This document shows positions 1 through 8,401 of a stretch of 64,000 nt of DNA, piece after piece. Made by a program: the position numbers and the translations under genes. Numbering within the stretch: position 1 is the first letter of the stretch; the number at the start of each line of letters is the position of its first letter. The notes beneath the pieces were generated by a model. The model was given only the letters and a program-made list of their open reading frames with translations, searched no databases and was not told the origin of the DNA. Origin of the DNA: Jiangella alba (lineage in GTDB: Bacteria > Actinomycetota > Actinomycetes > Jiangellales > Jiangellaceae). The stretch covers positions 496,001 through 560,000 of the forward strand of contig NZ_FNUC01000003.1 in assembly GCF_900106035.1 (NCBI RefSeq). Reading direction: 5' to 3'.

Positions 1-232
1 GCTGGTTGTCGTGGGCCCGCTCGCCGAGCGCGCGCCGGCCCAGGTCGCGGACGAGCGCGAGCGCGTCGCCGTCGTCGCCGGCGGCGCGCAGCCGCCGGCT
101 CAGCTCGCCGCTGGGAACGTCGGCCAGCGCGGGCTCGGCCTGCCCCGCACGGCGCACCGTGCGTTGGCCGGCGGCGTCAGGGGCCAGCGGCCGGACACCG
201 AGAAAACCCGCGAGACGCGCGCGCACACCCAC
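1..232 (-). CDS. 5' end of a possible SecA-like translocase ATPase, cut by window edge
   Basis: This is an open minus-strand frame with actinobacterial codon bias that runs off the left edge. It starts at a GTG at 232, with a second GTG at 226. The visible 77 residues end in ALVRDLGRRALGERAHDNQ, which resembles the SecA N-terminal pattern VREAxxRxLGxRxxDxQ just before the first ATPase motifs. A SecA2-type accessory translocase is therefore possible. The Walker motifs lie outside the window, so the assignment rests on this one segment. There is no clear ribosome binding site, so the start is uncertain. Upstream, between this gene and the divergent peptidase gene, lies a 70-base palindrome. Confidence 0.45.
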   Translation of the reverse strand, partial: MGVRARLAGFLGVRPLAPDAAGQRTVRRAGQAEPALADVPSGELSRRLRAAGDDGDALALVRDLGRRALGERAHDNQ

Positions 233-278
233 GAGACGCCAGCCTAGGCGGTCGGCAGGCGGCCCCCTCCGGCGCGGC

Positions 279-348
279 TTTGCAATGAGCACCAATACGC
301 ACCGGGCCGCCGGGACCGCTGGTGGTGCGTATTGGTGCTCATTGCAAA
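279..348. repeat. Palindromic element, family A (single hairpin)
   Basis: Two perfectly complementary 25-base arms (279-303 and 324-348) surround a 20-base GC-rich loop. The arms begin TTTGCAATGAGCACC. The same arm sequence occurs eight times in tandem at 34661-34952. One base differs between the loci (A here, G there) and the opposite arm carries the matching change (T here, C there), so the pairing is preserved. There is no T-tract. Unlike most hairpins in this window it lies between divergent genes rather than at a 3' end. Confidence 0.9.
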
Positions 349-441
349 GGGGGTCGCCCCACAGCCAGGGGAGCGTTCCCTTTTGCCCGGTTTTCCGGCA
401 GGCTGCGCTGATCACCGTCTACTCCCGTGGGAGCGTCCTCG

Positions 442-1848
442 ATGAGATCTCGTGTCAGGTCCGCCGTCGTCGCCGCGGCCGCCGTGGCGTTACTGGCCAC
501 CGCCGCCGTCCCCGCCAGCGCGTCCAGGCCGGCGCCGGGTGAGTCCGGCGCGGGCGACGCCTACTTCCCGTTCGCCGGGAACGGCGGCTACGACGCCGTG
601 CACTACGACCTCGACCTGCGCTACCAGCCGCCGGCCGCCGCGCCCGCGCCGCTGACCGGCCGGCTGGACGCCGTCGCGACCGTGACGATCGTGCCGACGC
701 GGCACCTCACCAGCTTCAACCTGGACCTGCGCGGCATGGACGTGGAGTCCGTCGTCGTGCGGAACCGGCCGGCGGAGTTCACCCGCGAGGGCGACGAGCT
801 GATCGTCACGCCGAAGACGATCCTGCCGCGCGGCAAGGCCGTCGACGTCGTCGTGACGTACGGCGGCGCGACCGGGCGCCCGACCGACATCGAGGGCGCC
901 CTGTACGGCTGGGTCACGACCCGCGACGGCGCGATGGTGGCCAGCGAGCCGGATGGGTCGATGACGTGGTACCCGGTCAGCGACCACCCGACCGACAAGG
1001 CCACCTACGACGTCGCCGTGACGGTGCCTGAGGGGCTGGTCGCGGTCGGCAACGGCGACCTCGTCGGCTCCGACACCGCCGGCGGGTGGACGACCTGGGA
1101 GTGGTCGGCGCGCGAGCCGATGGCCAGCTACCTGGTGACGGCGTCGGTCGGCAACTACGAGCTCCGGCAGACGGCGACGCCCGGCGGGCTGCCGCTGATC
1201 GACGCGATCGACCGCGACCTCGCGCCCGCCGCGTCGGCCGGGCTCGCGCAGACGGCCGAGATGATCGCGCTGTTCGAGACCCACTTCGGCCCGTACCCGT
1301 TCTCGTCCTACGGCGCGATCGTCGACGACGACAGCGTCGGCTACGCGCTGGAGACGCAGACCCGGCCGATCTACTCGACCCGGGCCAACGAGGGCACCGT
1401 CGCGCACGAGCTGGCGCACCAGTGGATGGGCAACTCCGTCAGCCCGGCGCGCTGGCAGGACATCTGGCTGAACGAGGGCTGGGCGACGTACGCCAGCTGG
1501 CTGTGGGGTGAGCACGACGGCGGGGCGCCGGCCGCCGACCGGTTCGCCGCGGTGATGGCGCGGCCGGAGTCCAACGCGTTCTGGCAGACCGTCGTCGCCG
1601 ACCCGGGCCCGCTCGGGCTGTTCGCGAGCGCCGTCTACGACCGCGGCGCGGCGACCCTGTACGCGCTGCGGCAGGAGATCGGCGCCGACGCGTTCGGCGC
1701 GCTGTCGCGGGAATGGCCGGCCCGGTACAGGGACTCGGTCGCGACGACGGACGACTTCCAGGCGCTGGCCGAGGAGCTGTCCGGCCAGGACCTGGAGGAC
1801 TTCTTCGACGTCTGGGTGTGGACGGCGGGCAAGCCGGCGGTCCCCTGA
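442..1848 (+). CDS. Secreted M1-family zinc metallopeptidase
   Basis: The 468-residue protein begins with a typical Sec signal peptide (RSR basic end, hydrophobic AAAAVALLATAAV, then ASA). It continues with a beta-rich domain like the N-terminal domain of M1 aminopeptidases, then the catalytic domain. The gluzincin motif HELAHQW (first His at residue 322) is followed by WLNEGWATY, which supplies the third zinc ligand Glu. It is shorter than full aminopeptidase N (about 850 residues) and lacks the long C-terminal helical domain, like many actinobacterial secreted M1 peptidases. ATG 442 is chosen over GTG 427 because GGGAG at 429-433 is well spaced for it. The substrate is unknown; cleavage of N-terminal residues from extracellular peptides is inferred from the family. 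Confidence 0.9.
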   Translation: MRSRVRSAVVAAAAVALLATAAVPASASRPAPGESGAGDAYFPFAGNGGYDAVHYDLDLRYQPPAAAPAPLTGRLDAVATVTIVPTRHLTSFNLDLRGMDVESVVVRNRPAEFTREGDELIVTPKTILPRGKAVDVVVTYGGATGRPTDIEGALYGWVTTRDGAMVASEPDGSMTWYPVSDHPTDKATYDVAVTVPEGLVAVGNGDLVGSDTAGGWTTWEWSAREPMASYLVTASVGNYELRQTATPGGLPLIDAIDRDLAPAASAGLAQTAEMIALFETHFGPYPFSSYGAIVDDDSVGYALETQTRPIYSTRANEGTVAHELAHQWMGNSVSPARWQDIWLNEGWATYASWLWGEHDGGAPAADRFAAVMARPESNAFWQTVVADPGPLGLFASAVYDRGAATLYALRQEIGADAFGALSREWPARYRDSVATTDDFQALAEELSGQDLEDFFDVWVWTAGKPAVP

Positions 1849-1871
1849 CCGTTCATCGGCAGGACGCGCTA

Positions 1872-1891
1872 TCATCGGCATATGACGATGA
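1872..1891. promoter_or_regulatory. Candidate ArsR operator over the start codon
   Basis: TCATCG (1872-1877) and CGATGA (1886-1891) form an inverted repeat with an 8-base spacer. It covers the ATG of the ArsR-type gene, a usual place for autoregulatory ArsR/SmtB operators. The functional role is inferred. Confidence 0.4.
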
Positions 1892-2313
1892 ATCGGGTGT
1901 CCGTCGACGCGGCGGCGGTGCAGCTGTTCCACAGCCTCGCCGACCCCGCGCGGCTGGAGATCGTGCGGCTGCTGGGCCACGGCGAGCGGCGGGTGGTCGA
2001 CCTCACCGGTGAGCTGGGGCTGGCCCAGTCGACGGTCTCCGGCCACCTGTCCTGCCTGCGCAACGCCGGGCTGGTCGAGCCGCACCCGCACGGCCGGTCC
2101 ACCTTCTACGCGCTGGTCCGGCCCGAGCTGTGGGCGCTGCTGTCCGCCGCCGAGGACGTCCTCGCGGCGACCGGCTCGCCCGCCCGGCTGTGCCCCGACG
2201 GCGTGGGCGCCGCGCACGCGCCGCACGCCGACGCCGTCCCGCACGCCGAGGCCGGGCACCGGGCCCGTCCCGACGCGTCCGCGCCCGCCACCCGGCCGGG
2301 GCAGGTGCACTGA
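1882..2313 (+). CDS. ArsR/SmtB-family metal-responsive repressor
   Basis: This 143-residue winged-helix protein carries the ArsR core: LFHSLADPARLEIVRLL, then the recognition helix region LGLAQSTVSGHLSCLRNAGL and the wing HGRSTFY. The C-terminal 40 residues are rich in His and Pro (for example HAPHADAVPHAEAGH), a likely metal-binding tail beyond the usual fold of about 100 residues. The downstream efflux gene begins inside its stop codon (TGATG at 2311-2315), so the two form one operon. It probably represses its own operon and releases DNA when zinc, cadmium or a similar ion binds. ATG 1888 is an alternative start two codons in. Confidence 0.9.
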   Translation: MTMNRVSVDAAAVQLFHSLADPARLEIVRLLGHGERRVVDLTGELGLAQSTVSGHLSCLRNAGLVEPHPHGRSTFYALVRPELWALLSAAEDVLAATGSPARLCPDGVGAAHAPHADAVPHAEAGHRARPDASAPATRPGQVH

Positions 2314-3245
2314 TGGGCGCCGGGCACGGTCACGGGCACGGCCTGCCGCAGGGCGCCACCGCGTCGTACGCGTACCGGCGCCGCATGCAGCAGGTGTTGG
2401 TGCTCATCGTCGTCGTCATGCTGGTGCAGGTCGTCGGCGCGTACCTCTCCGGGTCGCTGGCGCTGCTGGCCGACGCCGGTCACATGCTGGCCGACGGCCT
2501 CGGCGTCACGCTGGCGCTGGTGGCCACGGCCATCGCGGCCAAGCCGGCGAACACCACGCGGACGTTCGGCTGGCAGCGGGCGGAGATCCTGGCGGCGCTC
2601 ACCAACGGCGTCGTCGTCGGCGTCATCGGGGTGCTGGCCATCGTCGGCGGCGTAAGGCGGCTCGGCGAGCCGGGCGAGATCGAGACCGGCATCATGCTGG
2701 TGGTCTCCATCGTCGGCCTGCTGGCCAACGTCGTCGCGCTGTTCCTGCTGCGCTCGGGCCAGCGCGAGAGCCTGAACGTGCGTGGCGCGTACCTCGAGGT
2801 CATGGGCGACACCCTGGGCTCGCTGGCCGTCGTCAGCGCGGCCATCGTGATCATGGCGACCGGCTGGGTCCGCGCCGACGCGCTGGCGTCCATGCTGATC
2901 GGCGTGCTCATCCTGCCGCGCGCCTGGATGCTGCTACGCGAGGTGCTCGACGTCCTCCTCGAGGCCACCCCCAAGGGCGTCGACCTCAAGGAGGTCCGCC
3001 ACCACATCATGGACCTCCCCGGCGTCGTCGACGTGCACGACCTCCACGCCTGGACGATCACCAGCGGCGTCCCGGTGCTGTCCGCCCACGTCGTCATCAC
3101 CGACTCCGCCGAGCCCGGCTGCGGCGCCGACTCCGTCCTCGACGGGCTGCACGAATGCCTGGCCGGCCACTTCGACATCGAGCACAGTACGTTCCAGATC
3201 GAGCCCCAGGGCCACGTCGAGCACGAGCACGCCGGCCACGCCTGA
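2313..3245 (+). CDS. Cation diffusion facilitator (CzcD/ZitB-type) metal exporter
   Basis: The 310-residue protein has a His-rich N-terminus (HGHGHG), six hydrophobic segments and a cytoplasmic C-terminal domain ending in a His/Glu-rich tail. The helix-2 metal site is LADAGHMLADG (HxxxD). The matching site in helix 5 reads YLEVMGDTLGS, so the usual His of HxxxD is Glu. Family members exchange cytosolic Zn2+, Co2+ or Cd2+ for protons. The start overlaps the ArsR stop by one base, so metal-induced co-expression is likely. The exact ion cannot be read from the sequence. The coding region ends 5 bases before a strong hairpin. Confidence 0.93.
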   Translation: MGAGHGHGHGLPQGATASYAYRRRMQQVLVLIVVVMLVQVVGAYLSGSLALLADAGHMLADGLGVTLALVATAIAAKPANTTRTFGWQRAEILAALTNGVVVGVIGVLAIVGGVRRLGEPGEIETGIMLVVSIVGLLANVVALFLLRSGQRESLNVRGAYLEVMGDTLGSLAVVSAAIVIMATGWVRADALASMLIGVLILPRAWMLLREVLDVLLEATPKGVDLKEVRHHIMDLPGVVDVHDLHAWTITSGVPVLSAHVVITDSAEPGCGADSVLDGLHECLAGHFDIEHSTFQIEPQGHVEHEHAGHA

Positions 3246-3249
3246 CCCT

Positions 3250-3307
3250 CCCATGATCATCAACGAAACGGGTCGCCCTGGCAGCCCATTTCGTTGATGA
3301 TCATGGG
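3250..3307. repeat. Palindromic element, family B copy 1 (bidirectional terminator-like)
   Basis: Perfect 19-base arms lie at 3250-3268 and 3289-3307 (CCCATGATCATC... in the left arm), extended by GGG/CCC after one mismatch. Read on the minus strand, the loop is CTGCCAGGGCGA, nearly identical to the loop of copy 2 on the plus strand. The two copies are therefore in inverted orientation around the decayed gene between them. It begins 5 bases after the CDF stop codon. Confidence 0.9.
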
Positions 3308-3828
3308 GCGACGCGGCAGGACGGGCCGCACGATCGGGGGCGTCCGGTCCAGCCGCGGGCGCGCAGGACGCGGACGTGTTCCGCGGTGGGCGCGTTCGAC
3401 GCGGCGCAGGTGGCGCAGCTCCAGCGGTGACTGGGCGCCGTCGGCGACGTCGGCGAGCATGGCTTCGGTCATGGGCCGCCAGCGGATCTTCTTGCGTCGT
3501 GTCAACGCGTCGGCCAGACGTTGCGGTGTGGTGAGGCGGCGTTGGCAGGCCGCCGTCACCCAGCCCTCCGTGAATCCTGCCTCCGACGCACCTGTCAGCC
3601 GGCACGGTGACTCGCCGCGGCGCGACGACCGGCGCGCAGGACGGCCGCCCACACCTGGGCCTCGAACGGCAGCGGACCCGTGAACGTCGCGAACGTGTGC
3701 GCATGGAGGCGATGCCACCGGCCTGCGCCGACCAGCCACTTGATCTTGGCCACGGTGAACCCGGCCGGCAGCGCCTGAGCACGGCTGACGACACCGCACT
3801 GGGCGGCGATCAAGGCGTCGAGTTCCAC
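3308..3828 (-). pseudogene. Decayed AbiEi/DUF559-type endonuclease-like gene, copy 1
   Basis: The minus strand from GTG 3828 reads MELDALIAAQCGVVSRAQA, then HAHTFATFTGPLPFEAQVWA. This is the winged-helix N-terminus seen in actinobacterial proteins that join an AbiEi-like domain to a DUF559 (Vsr-like) nuclease domain. The frame is then lost. A second frame carries a middle piece, LTRRKKIRWRPMTEAMLADV, followed by SPLELRHLRRVERAH. The C-terminal nuclease domain is absent; the gene stops at the family B hairpin. The leader keeps TGTCCACAG and CGCAGGCTGG before the start, as in copy 2. Two inverted hairpins (3250 and 3897) bracket the remnant. Confidence 0.75.
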
Positions 3829-3896
3829 ACCGCCAGCCTGCGCGAACCGGCCGCCGTCGCGCCAGGCCGAACCGTCGCCCTGTGGACAACCAGGAC

Positions 3897-3939
3897 CATC
3901 AAGGAAACGGGCTGCCAGAGTGACCCGTTTCGTTGATGA

Positions 3940-3947
<8 letters not shown>
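3897..3947. repeat. Palindromic element, family B copy 2
   Basis: ATCAAGGAAACGGG pairs with CCCGTTTCGTTGAT around the loop CTGCCAGAGTGA, with one mismatch. The right arm continues to GATCATGGG, whereas the outer part of the left arm has been lost. The stop codon of the neighbouring fumarylacetoacetase gene (TGA, 3942-3940 on the minus strand) lies inside the right arm. Confidence 0.85.
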
Positions 3948-5120
<1,173 letters not shown>

Positions 5121-5124
<4 letters not shown>

Positions 5125-5948
5125 GGTGCCACCAGCCCGAGCTCGCCCAGCTCGGCCAGCGGCTCGGCGATGCTGCACGAGCCGTACGACGCGAACCAGC
5201 GGCGCACCGGAGCGGCGCCGAGGTCGCCGACCTCGGCCGCCAGCGCGGCGCCGTCGTCGATCGACAGCGCCGCCGCGACCTCGGCCGCGGAACCGCCGCC
5301 GGCCGCCCGGCCCACGGCCAGCAGCAGGTTGAGGAACCCGTGCTCGGACGGACGGCGCACGGCGTGGTGCAGCCCGGCGGTGAACTTGAACGCCACCCCG
5401 CGGTCGAGGCACGCGAGGACGAACGCCGCCACCTCGTCGCCGGACGGGACGGCGTCGGCGGCAGGCCCGCCGGTGCGCAGCTTGGCGCGGTACCCGGAGT
5501 CGGTGATGACGTCCAGGGCGGTCTCCCAGCCGAACTCGCGCGGCACCTCGACGTAGGCCGGCTCGTCGTCGTCGGGCCCGCCGAGCGCGGCGTCGAGCGC
5601 GGCCACCGTGCGGCGCGCGTTCTCGCCCAGCGGCGACCCGCGCAGCGGCACCTCGACACCGCGCAGCACCAGGCCGGCGTCCTGCGCGACGGTGTCGGCG
5701 GCGGCCAGCACGCCGGCCGTCCCGGTGTCGACGACGACGGCCACCTCCAGCGGCGCCGGCGCCTCGCGCACCAGCCCGGCCAGCGTTTCCAGTGACGACG
5801 CGGGGCACAGCAGCGGCCCGACCAGCGCGGCGTACCAGGCCGAACGGTGCCCCACATGCGCCGGCACGGCCTCGGGCAGCGGCAGCGAGCCGGGCGGGAA
5901 CACGGCGGCGTCGTCGATCAGCCGCTCGAACAGCGGGGGAATGGGCAT
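5121..5948 (-). CDS. Conserved protein of unknown function in the homogentisate cluster
   Basis: The 275-residue soluble protein begins MPIPPLFERLIDDAAVFPPG and has no signal peptide or membrane segment. It contains KLRTGGPAADAVPS, then GVAFKFTAGLHHAVR and HGFLNLLLA. Alternating hydrophobic strands and helices suggest an alpha/beta (possibly TIM-barrel) fold, and the His pair in AGLHH could be catalytic. I do not recognise a named family. It is first in a two-gene operon with fahA (4-base overlap) and divergent from hmgA. Maleylacetoacetate isomerase, the expected intermediate enzyme, is not otherwise present here, so an isomerase role is possible but unproven. Confidence 0.85.
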
Positions 5949-5999
5949 GGCTGGTCTCGTCCTCCTTGACACCTGTCGGACCCATCCTCGACCCTGGTC

Positions 6000-6026
6000 G
6001 ATATACGGGCAAGTGCGTCCGATATC
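6000..6026. promoter_or_regulatory. Candidate operator between the divergent homogentisate genes
   Basis: GATATACGG (6000-6008) and CCGATATC (6019-6026) form an inverted repeat with one extra base in the left arm. It lies in the 105-base divergent gap between the fahA operon and hmgA, and is more A/T-rich than its surroundings. An IclR-, MarR- or TetR-type regulator could bind it; no such gene is adjacent. Confidence 0.45.
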
Positions 6027-6053
6027 CGAACAACTGCCGAGAAGGTGACGGAG

Positions 6054-7256
6054 ATGTTCTACCGCAGCGTCGGCCAGGTCCCGCCCAAGCGGCACACCCA
6101 GTTCCGCAAGCCCGACGGCGGTCTCTACTACGAGGAGCTGATGGGCGAGGAGGGGTTCTCGTCCGACTCGTCGCTGCTCTACCACGAGGGCGTCCCGTCG
6201 GCCATCGTCGACTCCCGCATCTGGGAGCTGCCCGACGCCCGCACCGTCGCCAACCACCCGCTCAAGCCGCTGCACCTCAAGCCGCACGACCTCTTCCCGG
6301 GCAAGGACTGGAAGGCGTTCGACGTCGTGACGGGGCGGCGGCTGCTGCTCGGCAACGGCGACGTCCGCATCGCCTACGTCGCGGCCGGCGAGTCGTCGCC
6401 GCTCTACCGCAACGCCATCGGCGACGAGTGCGTCTACGTCGAGGACGGCGAGGCCACGCTCGAGACGATGTTCGGCCTGCTGCGCGTGCGCAAGGGCGAC
6501 TACGCGATCATCCCGCGGGCCACGGTGCACCGCTGGGTCCCGACGGGTGACGGCCCGCTGCGCGCGTACGTCGTCGAGGCCAACTCGCACATCACGCCGC
6601 CGAAGCGGTACCTGTCGCGGTTCGGCCAGTTCCTCGAGCACGCGCCGTACTGCGAGCGCGACCTGACGGCCCCGGCCGAGCCGTACGTGACGGTGGGCGA
6701 GGACGTCGAGGTGTACACCAAGCACCGCGGCCACGGGCCGTCCGGGCTGGTCGGCAGCATCGTCACCTACCCGACGCACCCGTTCGACGTGGTCGGCTGG
6801 GACGGCTGCCTGTACCCGTACACGTTCAACGTCGACGACTTCGAGCCGATCACCGGGCGCATCCACCAGCCGCCGCCGGTGCACCAGGTGTTCGAGGGCT
6901 ACAACTTCGTCATCTGCAACTTCGTGCCGCGCAAGGTCGACTACCACCCGCTGGCCGTGCCGGTGCCGTACTTCCACTCCAACGTCGACTCCGACGAGGT
7001 CATGTTCTACTGCGGCGGCGACTACGAGGCGCGCAAGGGCTCGGGCATCGGGCAGGGCTCCATCACGCTGCACCCGGGCGGCCACTCGCACGGCCCGCAG
7101 CCGGCCGCCATCGAGCGGGCGCTGGGCAAGGACTACTTCGACGAGCTGGCGGTCATGGTCGACACCTTCCGGCCGCTGGAGATCGGCGAGGCGGGCCAGC
7201 AGAGCGACGACGGCGCCTACGCGTGGAGCTGGAGCGGCCGCGGCCCGACAGGCTGA
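6054..7256 (+). CDS. hmgA: Homogentisate 1,2-dioxygenase
   Basis: The 400-residue Fe(II) dioxygenase opens the ring of homogentisate to maleylacetoacetate. Typical cupin-fold family signatures are visible: SSLLYHEGVPSAI, DECVYVEDGEATLET, then PPPVHQVFEGYNFVICNFVPR and YFHSNVDSDEVMFY, whose His and Glu belong to the iron site, and HPGGHSHGPQP. ATG 6054 is preferred to GTG 6045 because GAAGG at 6041-6045 is spaced 8 bases before it. Divergent from fumarylacetoacetase and its partner, it completes most of a tyrosine/phenylalanine degradation locus. 4-hydroxyphenylpyruvate dioxygenase is not in the window. Confidence 0.97.
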   Translation: MFYRSVGQVPPKRHTQFRKPDGGLYYEELMGEEGFSSDSSLLYHEGVPSAIVDSRIWELPDARTVANHPLKPLHLKPHDLFPGKDWKAFDVVTGRRLLLGNGDVRIAYVAAGESSPLYRNAIGDECVYVEDGEATLETMFGLLRVRKGDYAIIPRATVHRWVPTGDGPLRAYVVEANSHITPPKRYLSRFGQFLEHAPYCERDLTAPAEPYVTVGEDVEVYTKHRGHGPSGLVGSIVTYPTHPFDVVGWDGCLYPYTFNVDDFEPITGRIHQPPPVHQVFEGYNFVICNFVPRKVDYHPLAVPVPYFHSNVDSDEVMFYCGGDYEARKGSGIGQGSITLHPGGHSHGPQPAAIERALGKDYFDELAVMVDTFRPLEIGEAGQQSDDGAYAWSWSGRGPTG

Positions 7257-7337
7257 GGCGCGTCGTCCTGGCGCTGGTTGCCGGCGCAAGCGGCTAGAGT
7301 GCGGGCGATCCATCCGACCCGTTCTGAGGAGTTCCCT

Positions 7338-8315
7338 GTGCGCCGCATCACCGGCTGCCTGCCGCTGGCCGCTGCCCTGCTCGTCCTCGCCGGTTGCGGC
7401 GACGACTCCGGCGGCGGCTCGGAGGAGACCGCGGCGCCGTCCGCGACCGCGTCCGACGAGACCGAGCCCGAGAGCGAGGGTGAGGACGAGGGCGAGGACG
7501 AGCCAGTCGCCGACGTCGCCTGCACCGACGGCCCGCCGCAGGCCGTCGTGGCCGATGCCGGCGACGAGCCGCGCGCGCTGATGGAGCTCACGCCCACGGC
7601 CGGCGACTCCGCCGCCACCACCATGACCATGACGACGACCACCAGCACCACCATCGACGGCGAGTCGCTGCCGGCCGCGCCGGTGCCGCCGATGACGATG
7701 GGCATGGTCATCACCGTCGACGACGTCACCGACGACGAGATCACCATGACGGTCGTCTACGACAGCGCCGAGATCGAGGGCGGCGACCCCACCGCGCAGG
7801 GGCTGCTCGACACCATGGTCGGCCTCACCGCCACCGTCACGTCCACGCGCAGCGGCGCGTTCATCGACGGCGGCTACGACACCGAGGGCCTCGACCCGTC
7901 GCTCGTCCCGCTGCTCGAGCAGTTCGAGTCGCAGCTGTCCAGCCTCACCGTCCCGCTGCCCACCGAGCCGGTCGGCGTCGGCGCCACCTGGGACGTCGCC
8001 ACGAGCGCCGACCTCCTGGGCGGCACGCTCTGCAACGTCTACACGTACACACTGACGTCGTTCGACGGCGACTCCTACGAGATGACCGCCGAGATCGCGC
8101 AGCAGGGGCAGCCGGGACCGCTCGAGATGGGCGGGGCCACGGCGGAGCTGGAGGAGCTGACCGGCTCCGGCAGCGGCACCACCGGCGGCCGGCTGAGCTT
8201 CCCGGTCGCCGTCTCGGGCAGCAGCGACATCACCACGTCGACCGTCATCACGGCCGACGGGCAGACGATGGAGCAGGAGTCCAAGGTCCAGATGGAGCTC
8301 ACCCCGCGCGACTGA
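7338..8315 (+). CDS. Putative lipoprotein, DUF6263-like
   Basis: The 325-residue exported protein has a lipobox (LLVLAGC) after a short hydrophobic signal, so Cys would be lipidated. An acidic Ser/Thr/Glu linker with many Glu-Asp pairs follows. The remaining beta-rich domain is full of Thr (TMTMTTTTSTTID) and resembles DUF6263-type repeats: paired segments measuring the same quantity, with GVGATWDV and GGRLSFPVAVS. GTG 7338 is supported by GAGGAG at 7326-7331. A -10 like TAGAGT lies at 7295-7300. The function is unknown; it is cell-surface anchored by inference. Confidence 0.8.
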   Translation: MRRITGCLPLAAALLVLAGCGDDSGGGSEETAAPSATASDETEPESEGEDEGEDEPVADVACTDGPPQAVVADAGDEPRALMELTPTAGDSAATTMTMTTTTSTTIDGESLPAAPVPPMTMGMVITVDDVTDDEITMTVVYDSAEIEGGDPTAQGLLDTMVGLTATVTSTRSGAFIDGGYDTEGLDPSLVPLLEQFESQLSSLTVPLPTEPVGVGATWDVATSADLLGGTLCNVYTYTLTSFDGDSYEMTAEIAQQGQPGPLEMGGATAELEELTGSGSGTTGGRLSFPVAVSGSSDITTSTVITADGQTMEQESKVQMELTPRD

Positions 8316-8401
8316 CGTGCCGAAAGGCGCGTGAAAGTCAGAGGAAAGCGGGCCCTGTCACGATCTCCGGCGGTACCTGATCCGCCGGAGGGGGAACGTC
8401 G

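Noticed and set aside
490-2310. 606-codon minus-strand open frame
   Set aside because: It is the complement of the M1 peptidase and ArsR genes, with Arg/Gly/Val-rich low-complexity translation and no motif.
3300-3830. Functional small gene from GTG 3828
   Set aside because: Only about 75 codons stay in frame before the family similarity moves to another frame and the C-terminal domain is absent.
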